Assembly (NCBI GenBank): GCA_002405835.1
Contig: DHMO01000030.1
Location: 153,647-211,361, forward strand
Source: Lentisphaeria bacterium UBA4640
Lineage (GTDB): Bacteria; Verrucomicrobiota; Lentisphaeria; Victivallales; UBA1829
Reading direction: 5' to 3'
DNA: 57,715 nucleotides
This document shows positions 42,307-50,022 of this stretch, piece by piece. The position numbers and the translations under genes are program-made. Position 1 is the first letter of the stretch. Every line of letters starts with the position of its first letter. The notes under the pieces are model-generated. The model was not told the DNA's origin and did not search any database. It worked only from the letters and a program-made list of their open reading frames with translations.

Positions 42307-42936
42307 ATGGGATTCATCGCACTCATTGATTATGGAATGGGCAACCTGCTGAGCGTTTCGAAGGCGCTGGAAAAGGCGGGAGGAAACATCCGTATCATTG
42401 ACCGTCCGGAACAGGCAGAGGGCTGCTCCGGACTCGTCCTTCCCGGCGTCGGCAACTTCGGCGACGGAATGCGCAACCTGCGTGAACACGGATTTGTGGA
42501 CACGGTCCGCCGCGCTGTCACGGAGAACATTCCTCTCCTCGGAATCTGTCTCGGAATGCAGATGATGCTTGAGAGCAGCGAAGAGGCTCCGGGCGTGGAA
42601 GGCATCGGCATCTTCAAGGGCGCCGTCCGCCGTTTCCCCGATGACCGCGGCGAGAAGGTTCCGCACATGGGCTGGAACCAGATCGAACACGACGGAACAA
42701 ACCCGTTCCTCGCCGGAGTCCCCTCCGGTTCGCACGTCTACTTCGTCCATTCCTACTACGCCGATCCCGTCGACCGCTCGGTCGTCGCGGCGGAGTGCGA
42801 TTACATCTTCAAATTCGCGGCCGCGCTCGGAAAGGGGAATGTTTTCGCTTCCCAGTTCCACCCGGAAAAGAGCCAGAAGCGCGGTCTCGCCATTCTCGAA
42901 AATTTTGTCAAAAAGTGCAACAGCGGAGAAAAGTAA
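42307..42936 (+). CDS. hisH: imidazole glycerol phosphate synthase, glutaminase subunit
   Basis: A 209-residue class I glutaminase with Cys81 (LGICLGMQ) and His185-x-Glu187 (FHPEK). It feeds ammonia to HisF for histidine and AICAR synthesis. I chose ATG 42307, 4 bases after the SDR stop, because the protein begins with the canonical (I/L)IDYGMGNL; the frame further upstream lies inside the SDR gene. hisF is not in this window. The stop overlaps the hisA start (TAATG). Confidence 0.93.
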   Translation: MGFIALIDYGMGNLLSVSKALEKAGGNIRIIDRPEQAEGCSGLVLPGVGNFGDGMRNLREHGFVDTVRRAVTENIPLLGICLGMQMMLESSEEAPGVEGIGIFKGAVRRFPDDRGEKVPHMGWNQIEHDGTNPFLAGVPSGSHVYFVHSYYADPVDRSVVAAECDYIFKFAAALGKGNVFASQFHPEKSQKRGLAILENFVKKCNSGEK

Positions 42937-43667
42937 TGCTCATCATTCCTGCAATCGATATTCGCGGCGGCAAATGCGTCCGCCTCTTTCAGGGCGACTA
43001 CAACCGGGAGACCGTGTACGGCGACTCCCCGGCGGAACAGGCGGTCCGCTGGGAAAAGGAAGGTGCGCATATCATTCATCTTGTCGACCTCGACGGTGCG
43101 AAGGCGAAACAGCCGGTGAACCTCGATGCGGTCCGCGAGATCTGTTCCGCCGTTCACATTCCCTGCGAACTCGGCGGCGGCATCCGCACGCTTGAGGACG
43201 CCCGCAAGGCGTTTGACGCGGGAATCTACCGCATCATTCTCGGAACGGTCGCCTGCGAAAACCCGAAACTCGCAAAAGAGTTCGTTTCCGAATTCACCGC
43301 GGAGCGCGTTGTGGTCGGTATTGACGCCCGCGGCGGCAGCGTCGCCGTCAACGGCTGGCTCGAAAACAGCGGAGTCGACGCCTACGAACTCGTTCTCACT
43401 CTTCAGGAAATGGGCGTGACGCGCTTCATCTACACCGATATTGCCACCGACGGCGCGCTCTCCGGTCCGAACTGCGATGCGATTGCCGCTCTCTGCGCAC
43501 GCGTTCCCCGCTGCGGCGTGATTTCCTCCGGCGGAATCTCCTCCGCCCGCGACATCACCGCTCTGCGCGAACTGCGCAAGGACAACCTCGAAGGCGCGAT
43601 TGTCGGCAAGGCTCTCTATGACGGCAAGACCACTTACAGAGAACTCGAAGAGGCAGCCAATGACTGA
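42936..43667 (+). CDS. hisA: HisA, ProFAR isomerase
   Basis: A 243-residue TIM barrel of normal length with the two catalytic aspartates Asp8 (PAIDIRGG) and Asp130 (VGIDARGG), and the duplicated half-barrel phosphate sites (LGGGIRT and SSGGIS). It performs the Amadori isomerisation in histidine synthesis. Start fused to the hisH stop; the last 8 bases overlap the acyltransferase start. Confidence 0.94.
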   Translation: MLIIPAIDIRGGKCVRLFQGDYNRETVYGDSPAEQAVRWEKEGAHIIHLVDLDGAKAKQPVNLDAVREICSAVHIPCELGGGIRTLEDARKAFDAGIYRIILGTVACENPKLAKEFVSEFTAERVVVGIDARGGSVAVNGWLENSGVDAYELVLTLQEMGVTRFIYTDIATDGALSGPNCDAIAALCARVPRCGVISSGGISSARDITALRELRKDNLEGAIVGKALYDGKTTYRELEEAAND

Positions 43668-44475
43668 AGAAGCCGTTTTCAATCCTTTCCCCGGCGATTC
43701 CTATGACACGCCGGAGCATGTGAAGGCCAGCATTCTCGACTGGCTGCTTCTCCGCACCCGCGCGTCGTTCTACATCCGGAATTTCTATGTATTCTACCGC
43801 TCCGGAAGCGCGTGCCGCAAAGGATATTTCCCGCAGAACCAGCAGACGAAGAATTCGTATGACAACATCCTCATCACCGAAAGCTGCGGCGGCAAGTTTC
43901 ATCTGCGCGGACTCGACAACATCAGCGGAACCGAAGGTCCGGTGCTCTTCATCAGCAACCACATGAGCCTGCTCGAAACCGCGGTCATGCACGCATTCAT
44001 CCGCCCGCGCAAGGATTTCTGCTTCGTCATCAAGAAACAGCTCTTCGACGTTCCGTATTTCGGCGACATCATGCGCACGCTCGGCTGCATCGGCGTCGGA
44101 CGTGAGAATCCGCGCGATGATTTCCGCGCGGTCATCGAAGAGGGCAAAAAGACGCTTGAGAGCGGCAAATCCATCGTGATTTTCCCGCAGGCCTCCCGCT
44201 CCACCGTGTTCGATGAGCACCATTTCAATACCATCGGCGTGAAGCTCGCGAAAGCCGCCGGAGTGCCGATCATTCCGACTGCTCTCCGCACGGATTTTCT
44301 CGGCAACGGCAGATTCATCAAGGATCTCGGACCGATTCACCGCAAGCGCGAGATTTACTTTGAATTCGGAAAACCGATCATGAAGGTCGAGGGCTCCGGA
44401 AAACAGGAACAGCAGCAGATCGTCGACTTCATCGAAAGCCGTCTGACTGAATGGGGATGCGAAATAAAAAAATGA
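43660..44475 (+). CDS. PlsC-like 1-acyl-glycerol-3-phosphate acyltransferase family protein
   Basis: A 271-residue acyltransferase. The catalytic motif normally written H-x4-D reads SNHMSLLE (H-x4-E), and the second block is FPQASRS instead of FPEGTRS. The rest fits the LPLAT fold, which moves acyl chains onto glycerolipids or related acceptors at the membrane. The N-terminal 60 residues are not typical of PlsC. The start overlaps hisA by 8 bases and the stop overlaps aroB by 3 bases. Acceptor unknown. Confidence 0.82.
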   Translation: MTEEAVFNPFPGDSYDTPEHVKASILDWLLLRTRASFYIRNFYVFYRSGSACRKGYFPQNQQTKNSYDNILITESCGGKFHLRGLDNISGTEGPVLFISNHMSLLETAVMHAFIRPRKDFCFVIKKQLFDVPYFGDIMRTLGCIGVGRENPRDDFRAVIEEGKKTLESGKSIVIFPQASRSTVFDEHHFNTIGVKLAKAAGVPIIPTALRTDFLGNGRFIKDLGPIHRKREIYFEFGKPIMKVEGSGKQEQQQIVDFIESRLTEWGCEIKK

Positions 44476-45557
44476 ACCCGGAAACAGTAACCGTCAATCT
44501 TGCCGACCGCTCGTACCCGATCACCATCGGTTCGGGCGTCATTGCAAACGCCGCGCTGCTTGCGCCGCATGTGAACGGCAGACGCTGTCTGCTGGTTGCG
44601 GATTCGAACACCGCTCCGCTGTTTGCGGACCGCGTGAGCGGCGTGCTCGCGGAAGCCGGCGCCGCCAAAGTCGCCCGGCATGTCTTTCCCGCAGGGGAGG
44701 AATCGAAAAACATTGGAACCATTCTTGAAATCTGCCGCACCGCCGCGCGCGAAGGTCTGGACCGCCGCTCGGTTGTCGTTGCTCTCGGCGGAGGTGTGAC
44801 GGGGGACATGGCGGGTTTCTCCGCTGCTGTCTACATGCGCGGAATTGATTTTATCCAGATTCCCACCACACTGCTTGCGATGGTCGATTCCTCCGTCGGC
44901 GGCAAAACGGGCGTGGATATTCCCGAAGGCAAGAATCTTGTCGGAGCGTTTCATCAGCCGAAGGCGGTTGTCATTGACACGGATTTCCTCAAGCCGCTTC
45001 CGGACAATCAGTTTCTCTGCGGGCTCGCGGAGATCATCAAGACAGCCGCGATTCTCGATGAGGCTTTCTTTGGCTCTCTGGAATCGCACATTCCCGAAAT
45101 CCGCGCGCGCGACGATGCGTTCACAGCGGGGATGATCCGCCGCTGCTGCGAACTGAAAGCGTATGTCGTCTCCCGTGATGAGCGCGAAGGTTCGCTCCGC
45201 GCCATTCTGAATTACGGGCACACATACGGTCACGCCATTGAAAGCTCTTATCACTACACCATGCTTCACGGCGAAGCGGTTGCAATCGGCATGCGCCTTG
45301 CCGCCGATCTCGCAGTCCACCTCGGAGTGATGAGTGCGGAGGACGCCGCGCGTCAGCGCAGGCTGCTCGAAGCGACCGGACTTCCCGTCTCGGTGAAGTG
45401 CGATCATGAAACTGTTTTCTCCGCGATGTTCAAGGACAAGAAGGCGATGGACGGCGTTCTGCGTTTCGTCTTCACTCCGAAGACCGGCACTGCGGAGGTG
45501 CGCAAGGTTGACGCCGCTCCGGTCCGCGCAATACTGGAGACCCTCCCGAATGCTTGA
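44472..45557 (+). CDS. aroB: 3-dehydroquinate synthase
   Basis: A 361-residue AroB with NAD-binding GGGVTGDMAGF and PTTLLAMVDSSVGGKTG. Zinc ligands lie in the AEIIK region and the two later histidine motifs (GHTYGHAIE and HGEAVAIG). It makes dehydroquinate in the shikimate pathway. I chose ATG 44472, which overlaps the previous stop (ATGA); ATG 44451 is possible but would add seven basic residues not seen in the family. The end overlaps dprA by 8 bases. Confidence 0.94.
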   Translation: MNPETVTVNLADRSYPITIGSGVIANAALLAPHVNGRRCLLVADSNTAPLFADRVSGVLAEAGAAKVARHVFPAGEESKNIGTILEICRTAAREGLDRRSVVVALGGGVTGDMAGFSAAVYMRGIDFIQIPTTLLAMVDSSVGGKTGVDIPEGKNLVGAFHQPKAVVIDTDFLKPLPDNQFLCGLAEIIKTAAILDEAFFGSLESHIPEIRARDDAFTAGMIRRCCELKAYVVSRDEREGSLRAILNYGHTYGHAIESSYHYTMLHGEAVAIGMRLAADLAVHLGVMSAEDAARQRRLLEATGLPVSVKCDHETVFSAMFKDKKAMDGVLRFVFTPKTGTAEVRKVDAAPVRAILETLPNA

Positions 45558-46689
45558 GCACGACGCCTACATTCTTCTGAATCTGATATCCGGCATCGGT
45601 CCTTCGCGGACTGCGTCGCTGATTCAGAAGTGCGGCTCTGCAACGGCAATTTTTGAAGAGCGGTGGGAAGCCCTCGCCGGAATCCGCGGAATCAGCGAAG
45701 AACTCGCCCGCAAGATTGCGGAAGCCGCGCACTCCTCCATGCTTGATGAAGAACTGGACCGTATTGCGCTCGGCGGCGTTGAAGTCGTCACCCGCGCGGA
45801 TGCGGCGTATCCGAAGCAGTTCGGAGAGATGGAGGACGCTCCGCTTTGTCTTTACATCTGCGGAGCGCTTCCGGAGACGATCGGGACGCAGTCAATCGCG
45901 ATTGTCGGTTCCCGCCGTGCGACGGTTTACGGGATGCGCATGGCGCAGCATATCGCCGAAGCCGCCGCATTCTCCGGCTGGAGCGTCGTTTCCGGTCTGG
46001 CGCTCGGCATTGACGCCGCCGCGCACAAGGGTACAATGAATGCAAACGGCAAGACCGTGGCGGTTCTCGGCGGCGGATTGATGAAGATTCAGCCGCAGGA
46101 GCATGTTCCGCTTGCGCGCGACATCATCGCGAAGGGCGGAGCGGTCATCACGGAATTCCCCATGACGTTTCCGCCGACGCGTCACTCGTTCCCGATGCGC
46201 AACCGGATTATCTCGGCTCTTTCTCTCGGGACGGTTGTTGTGGAGGCCGGGCTGCATAGCGGCGCGCTGATCACCGCCTCCGCCGCGCTCGAACAGGGCA
46301 AGACGGTTTTCGCGGTTCCCGGCAATGCTGATTCGGAACTCTCCTCCGGCTGCAACAACCTGATCCGCAACGGCGAAGCACAGCTTATCACCAGCTTTGA
46401 AGATGTGCTGGAATCCATGGATTTCCTGCCCGGCTTTTCGGAGCGCGAGCTTCCGTTCACCGCAAAGGAGAAGACGGCGGAAGAGAACCGGTTCGAGGAT
46501 GAAGTCGATGCGTCGCTGCCTGAAAGCGACCGCCGGATTCTTGAATTCCTGAAGAAAGGGGAAGCGTCGTTTGACGCGATTTCCGCGGGAACCGGCATCG
46601 GCGCCGGCGAACTCTCCCGGAAACTCGTCGCCCTTGAAATATCCCATAAACTCAAGCGCACGCCCGTCGGCTATGCAAGAACGCGCTGA
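45550..46689 (+). CDS. dprA: DNA-processing protein DprA
   Basis: A 379-residue protein with a short HhH/SAM-like N-terminal region (about 10-65), the Rossmann-type DprA core (about 80-290, IVGSRRATVYG, SGLALGIDAAAH, SEL-type loop), and a C-terminal winged-helix DML1-like domain (about 315-375). DprA loads RecA onto incoming single-stranded DNA in natural transformation, and is also widespread in bacteria not known to be competent. The start overlaps aroB by 8 bases. Confidence 0.93.
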   Translation: MLEHDAYILLNLISGIGPSRTASLIQKCGSATAIFEERWEALAGIRGISEELARKIAEAAHSSMLDEELDRIALGGVEVVTRADAAYPKQFGEMEDAPLCLYICGALPETIGTQSIAIVGSRRATVYGMRMAQHIAEAAAFSGWSVVSGLALGIDAAAHKGTMNANGKTVAVLGGGLMKIQPQEHVPLARDIIAKGGAVITEFPMTFPPTRHSFPMRNRIISALSLGTVVVEAGLHSGALITASAALEQGKTVFAVPGNADSELSSGCNNLIRNGEAQLITSFEDVLESMDFLPGFSERELPFTAKEKTAEENRFEDEVDASLPESDRRILEFLKKGEASFDAISAGTGIGAGELSRKLVALEISHKLKRTPVGYARTR

Positions 46690-46706
46690 AAACAAGAGAG
46701 GTGCTT

Positions 46707-47417
46707 ATGAAACTTTCGATCATCATTCCCGTTTACAACGAAGAAAACTACATCGATGCGGTGATTGAACGGGTTCGCGCCGTTCCGTTCCAGCCGGAAA
46801 TTGAGCTGGAGCTGATTGCGGTCGACGACTGTTCCACGGACAAGACTCCGGAGCATCTGAAAGTCTGGGCGGACAAGGGAATCGTCAAGGTTTTCCGCCA
46901 TGACGTCAACAAGGGCAAAGGCGCCGCGCTTCACACCGGTTTCGCACAGGCGACGGGCGACGTCGTCGTGGTTCAGGACTCCGATTTTGAATACAACCCG
47001 AACGAACTCCCGAAACTTCTTGTCCCGATTCTGGATGGACGCGCGGATGTCGTTTTCGGCGCGCGCGCAAGTTTTGTCGGCAGCGAGTGTCACCGGGTGA
47101 TGTACTACTGGCATTCGGTTGTGAACAGCTTCCTGACCCGTCTTTGCAACATGCTTGCCGATCTCACGCTGCACGACATGGAGTGCTGCTACAAGATGTT
47201 CAAGCGCGAATATCTGCAGAAGATCACGCTCCGCGAGAACCGTTTCGGTTTCGAACCGGAAGTGACGATCAAACTTGCGCGCCAGCATTGCCGCATGTAT
47301 GAAGTGACGGTTTCCTACTCGGGGCGCACGTACCAGGAAGGCAAGAAAATCAACTGGAAAGACGGCGTTTCCGCTCTCCGCTGCATTCTCAAGTACGGTC
47401 TTCTCCGGATGGATTGA
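46707..47417 (+). CDS. family 2 glycosyltransferase (dolichol-phosphate-mannose-synthase-like)
   Basis: A 236-residue GT2 enzyme: nucleotide site VDDCSTDKT (about 36-44), DxD-like QDSDFEY, and an acceptor region with ECCYKMFKREYL. It has no C-terminal membrane helices, as in the soluble DPM1-like group that glycosylates lipid phosphates. GAGAGG precedes the ATG. Last gene of the run that begins at 41451, 17 bases after dprA. Confidence 0.88.
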   Translation: MKLSIIIPVYNEENYIDAVIERVRAVPFQPEIELELIAVDDCSTDKTPEHLKVWADKGIVKVFRHDVNKGKGAALHTGFAQATGDVVVVQDSDFEYNPNELPKLLVPILDGRADVVFGARASFVGSECHRVMYYWHSVVNSFLTRLCNMLADLTLHDMECCYKMFKREYLQKITLRENRFGFEPEVTIKLARQHCRMYEVTVSYSGRTYQEGKKINWKDGVSALRCILKYGLLRMD

Positions 47418-47443
47418 CCCGCCGTTTCCGCGGTGTTTTTTCA

Positions 47444-47502
47444 AAAAAACCGCACGTTCTGCATGTGAAACGCATGTTGAAGAACGCGCGGTTTTCTTTT
47501 TT
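47444..47502 (+). terminator. terminator of the his-aro-dprA operon
   Basis: AAACCGCACGTTCT pairs with AGAACGCGCGGTTT (one mismatch) across a 20-base loop, and a long T tract follows from 47491. Confidence 0.8.
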
Positions 47503-47525
47503 TTAATTTTTTTCAGAACAGGGGG

Positions 47526-47554
47526 TTGACAAAAACGGGGGAATGTGCTATAAT
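47526..47554 (+). promoter_or_regulatory. promoter of the LacI-pseudopilin-glycosidase operon
   Basis: Consensus TTGACA (47526-47531), 17 bases ending in TGTGC, TATAAT (47549-47554): the best promoter in the window. Confidence 0.88.
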
Positions 47555-47560
47555 TAATGC

Positions 47561-47578
47561 TGTTGAAACGATACAACA
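47561..47578 (+). promoter_or_regulatory. probable LacI-family operator
   Basis: TGTTGAAACGATACAACA is an 18-base imperfect palindrome with the central CG typical of LacI-family sites. It covers the expected start point, 7 bases after the -10, so the regulator should repress its own operon. Confidence 0.65.
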
Positions 47579-47600
47579 AGTCATAAACAGCGGAGAGATG

Positions 47601-48641
47601 ATGAGAACAAGAATCAAAGATATTGCGGAGCGGGTCGGGGTTTCGACGGCTCTGGTTTCGATGTATCTGAATCATCATCCGCTTTCGGCGCGGATGGCGG
47701 AAAAGACGAAACGCAGAATTGATGAAGCGGTCCGCGAGATGAACTACCAGCCGTCGGCTGCGGCGCGTTCACTGAAGAAAGGGAAAAGCAGAACGCTTGG
47801 ACTTGTGATCGGCGATATCGCGAGCGTGTATTCCGGTTTTTATTCGCAGATGCTTCTTCAGGAGGCGGACAAACGCGGGTATCAGCTTCTGATCTCGCTG
47901 ACGCTGTATGATAAAAAGAAAGAACAGGAATGTCTGCGGAACCTCATCAACCGCCAGCCGGACGGAATTCTCTATTCGCTGGAACTGGATTCGGATGCGG
48001 ATGCGCCGATTCCGGAGTATCTGCAGAACTATCCGATTCTGCTGACGCAGTATCATAAGTCATACAACCAGGTGCTTGAAGATTTCCGTCCCGGTTTCCG
48101 CGGTGCGTTTGAAGTGCTTGAGGAAAAGGGAATCCGCCATGCATTGCTCATCTGCGAAGGCGGGCGCATGCCGGTCGAGGATGCTGTGGAGTGCGCGAAA
48201 CCGTATGGAATCACCATGGAAGCGTTGTCGTATGAATCCATGGAGCAGGTTCTTTCCGTTGCGCAGGACCGGAAGGCGGGTGTTTTCTTCTTTACGAGCA
48301 TTTCCGCGCGCAATTTCCTGATTTACTGCAGTGAGAAAGGCGTGAAGAACGTTCCGCCGCTGTTTTTCAATTATTCACTGCCGTTTGATTATTTTGAATC
48401 GCCGGATGTGCTCGGAACGATCGTTGAACCGTTCAAGGATGTCATTCCTCTGCAGATTGAGCGTCTGATTGAGATGGTGGAAAAGCCGGAGCCCGAGCCG
48501 CGGACCTGTTCTCTCCCGGTTAGATTCATGCGTCCAGCGGAGCTGCGGAAATATTATGAAGAACAGAACGCCGACCCCTACTACAAAATCATCGTTGAAG
48601 AACGAAAAAACTTAATATTAAGAAAGGACTTTACAAGATGA
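47601..48641 (+). CDS. LacI-family transcriptional regulator
   Basis: A 346-residue regulator: N-terminal helix-turn-helix (RIKDIAERVGVSTALVSMYL) with hinge, then a periplasmic-binding-protein type 1 sensor domain. I prefer ATG 47601 over 47598 for spacing from GGAG. It is first in the operon and should be autoregulated through the adjacent palindrome. Its stop overlaps the pseudopilin start (ATGA). The ligand is probably a sugar released from the substrate of the downstream glycosidase. Confidence 0.88.
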   Translation: MRTRIKDIAERVGVSTALVSMYLNHHPLSARMAEKTKRRIDEAVREMNYQPSAAARSLKKGKSRTLGLVIGDIASVYSGFYSQMLLQEADKRGYQLLISLTLYDKKKEQECLRNLINRQPDGILYSLELDSDADAPIPEYLQNYPILLTQYHKSYNQVLEDFRPGFRGAFEVLEEKGIRHALLICEGGRMPVEDAVECAKPYGITMEALSYESMEQVLSVAQDRKAGVFFFTSISARNFLIYCSEKGVKNVPPLFFNYSLPFDYFESPDVLGTIVEPFKDVIPLQIERLIEMVEKPEPEPRTCSLPVRFMRPAELRKYYEEQNADPYYKIIVEERKNLILRKDFTR

Positions 48642-49396
48642 AACAGAGAAAAAGAACGTTCACGCTCATAGAGCTGCTGGTGGTAATCGCAATCATTGCA
48701 ATCCTTGCGGGTATGCTGCTGCCCGCGCTGAAAAAGGCGATGGGCATGGCGCGAAGTATTCAATGCGCGGGAAATCTGAAACAGATTGGGCTGTCCGCCA
48801 ACCAGTACCGCGCGGATTTTGACGGCTACATCACGCCGCCGACCTGGGAGGGCGGAGACTGGGCGGGCGATCCGCGCGGACTTTATGCGGTCAATTACCA
48901 CTGGGATTACACTTACGGGAGAAACTACATGAAATATCCGGGGGACAATATCCGCGGAAAATGGAAAGCGTTCCAGTGCCCGGATGACAGCCCGCGTTAC
49001 GGCGACGGACAGTTGAACCCGATGGATGAAATGCGTTCCTATGCGATGGCGTTTCCGTTCATTCAAATGGAAGAGGGTGCATCTCCGAAAAAGAATTTCA
49101 AAGGAGCTTATTCTTCCCTGATGTTTATTGCGGATAATCAGAACCAGCTTGATATGGTGACATTCAGCTACAAACAGTCGAAAATCGGCGGCGTCTGCAA
49201 TGCTACCGGAACGAATGGCTATGGTTATGATATCGCGTTCATGCGGAACGAGTTTCTTGGACGTCCCCACACATTGAGAACAAATATGCTGTTTCTGGAT
49301 GGTCACGTCAGCTCAATCGGCGAAGTGAAGTCGTTTTCAGTCGGGGCTGGACCGAATGACTGGCAGTATGAACAACTGATTTATAAAGGCAAGTAA
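48638..49396 (+). CDS. double-motif pseudopilin-like protein
   Basis: A 252-residue protein with a short basic leader and prepilin motif RT/FTLIELL. The residue before the cleavage site is Thr7 instead of the usual Gly, and Glu is at +5. A hydrophobic helix follows. His211, nine residues, Asp221-Gly222 form the C-terminal H-X9-DG motif. It is translationally coupled to the LacI regulator and followed by two secreted-protein genes. It is the second case in this window of a pseudopilin placed between a regulator and a large glycosidase. Confidence 0.85.
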   Translation: MKQRKRTFTLIELLVVIAIIAILAGMLLPALKKAMGMARSIQCAGNLKQIGLSANQYRADFDGYITPPTWEGGDWAGDPRGLYAVNYHWDYTYGRNYMKYPGDNIRGKWKAFQCPDDSPRYGDGQLNPMDEMRSYAMAFPFIQMEEGASPKKNFKGAYSSLMFIADNQNQLDMVTFSYKQSKIGGVCNATGTNGYGYDIAFMRNEFLGRPHTLRTNMLFLDGHVSSIGEVKSFSVGAGPNDWQYEQLIYKGK

Positions 49397-49448
49397 TGAT
49401 TTGCCGGCAACATAAGAACAGAATAAAACCAACAACAGGAGTTTTGCT

Positions 49449-49997
49449 ATGAAGAAAAGTCTTATCCTTGCTGTCGCCGCGGCGCTTTCATTCCCCGTGT
49501 TCGGGGGTGATTTCAGCTGGAACGGGTTCCGTTACGACGCGGAAAAAGTCGCTCTGAAAAATGCGGAAAACAATAATTTCGGCATGCTTCAGTTCTTCCC
49601 TGAATCCAAGAAGGAACTGGTGAAAATCAGCTTTGCAAACGGAAAAATGACAATTGACACACGCGAATTTTTCCGTGAAACCAAAACCGGGGAGGAGATT
49701 ACGCTGCGTCTGCCGGTTTCGGGAATGATCCGCGGGAAAAAGGCGCGTCTCATGGTTGAAATGAGTGCAACTCCCAATGCGGAGTTCGAGCTTTATTTTG
49801 AAGGCGGAGAAGACCTGAACGGCAAGCGCAATCATTTCTGGCGCTGCAAACGTTTCACCGCAAAGGCCGCTCCGGAGAAATTCGTGTATGACGAGATGCT
49901 TTCCCAGACTCAGAAAGATGTATGTCTGCGTTTGACTTTCCGCAAGCCCGGAGCGTTTACTCTCGGAACATACGAATTTGTCCCGGAAGTCAAGTAA
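49449..49997 (+). CDS. small secreted protein, stand-alone copy of a glycosidase N-terminal module
   Basis: A 182-residue protein with a signal peptide (about 1-19). The mature part is nearly the same as residues about 20-178 of the next protein: shared blocks include QFFPES, NGKMTIDTREFFRE and RLTFRK. The DNA is also similar, so one gene arose from the other by tandem duplication. The module is beta-rich and may bind carbohydrate (inference). AGGAG precedes the ATG. No family name recognised. Confidence 0.75.
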   Translation: MKKSLILAVAAALSFPVFGGDFSWNGFRYDAEKVALKNAENNNFGMLQFFPESKKELVKISFANGKMTIDTREFFRETKTGEEITLRLPVSGMIRGKKARLMVEMSATPNAEFELYFEGGEDLNGKRNHFWRCKRFTAKAAPEKFVYDEMLSQTQKDVCLRLTFRKPGAFTLGTYEFVPEVK

Positions 49998-50022
49998 CCC
50001 CCGTTCGCATGAGGATTAAAGT

